NCBI GenBank assembly: GCA_004352715.1
Contig: SCFE01000064.1
Span: 1,869,535-1,933,534 of the forward strand
Direction of reading: 5' to 3'
Source: Hofstenia miamia
Lineage: Eukaryota > Xenacoelomorpha > Acoela
Length of the DNA stretch: 64,000 nucleotides
Below are positions 63,720 through 64,000 of this stretch, in pieces (positions within the stretch are counted from its first letter, which is position 1; every line of letters begins with the position of its first letter). Both the position numbers and the translations under genes were made by a program. The notes beneath the pieces are model-generated. The model was not told where the DNA came from. It saw nothing but the letters and a program-made list of their open reading frames with translations, and did no database searches.

Positions 63720-64000
63720 GTAAAATACTTTTATACCTTATAGCAAATATTTACTAAATATTTTATAATTATTATCATAAATAAATTGCATATTCCAATT
63801 AGATATGTAGCTCAAGCTTTGTACATGTGATGGTATACTATATACACGGTTATGAACTCTTAATAGTATATATATTATAGTTTATAGGGAACTGATATCA
63901 GCAGGAAGAGATGAAATGTTAAGGTCACTTATCAATATGTATATATTTAGGAATTTTCTTAAATATATATTTTATTAATTTGAACCATATGGTTATTTAG

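Overview
The window is AT-rich, intron-dominated eukaryotic nuclear DNA with no bacterial features. It has spliceosomal exons with GT/AG borders, long (TA)n microsatellites (four of the five N gaps sit inside them), and many decayed transposons. The one host gene I recognise is a large internal part of DNA polymerase theta (POLQ / mus308 family), on the + strand from about 12403 to beyond 63719. Exon sequence resembles insect mus308 at least as closely as vertebrate POLQ (compared from memory), so an arthropod or another invertebrate is likely. I cannot name the species.

I assembled 17 exons, 3,466 coding bases or about 1,155 codons. They run in one frame through every junction if the splice sites given are used. 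Exons 1-6 encode helicase motifs from just after motif Ia to motif VI ([18 protein letters not shown]). Exons 7-13 encode the winged-helix, ratchet and helix-hairpin-helix part. Exons 14-16 are the disordered central region, which here carries six tandem 28-residue repeats and a KEN-box-like motif. Exon 17 appears to begin the exonuclease-like/polymerase half. The exons with the Walker A motif and the start codon lie upstream of the window. The polymerase palm and fingers lie downstream.

Bases 1-12402 are upstream intron or flank. They hold a complete but dead piggyBac element (829-3066), a Penelope-like fragment (about 4.77-5.13 kb), a deleted Tc1-like element with matching ends (6471-7044) and a faint reverse-transcriptase remnant (7.8-8.4 kb). 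Introns 1-4 carry a piggyBac MITE, a 56-bp minisatellite, a hAT-like MITE, a Tc1-like fossil, a nearly whole mariner (32380-33584), a second Tc1 fossil and a hAT MITE. Introns 5-6 carry two further hAT-like MITEs. Intron 11 is mostly one 2.74-kb hAT-like element with a perfect 8-bp target duplication, ending 37 bp before exon 12. Intron 15 (13.5 kb) is a transposon graveyard: LINE reverse transcriptase, a Penelope-like element with a hammerhead-like motif, a piggyBac fragment and two hAT-like MITEs.

I found no rRNA, tRNA, CRISPR array, operon or obviously new multi-gene system. The most interesting items are the tandem repeat in the POLQ central domain, the hAT insertion next to a splice acceptor, and the Penelope-like copies with hammerhead-like sequences. 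All calls come from reading the sequence and from memory of the families; no alignment was run.
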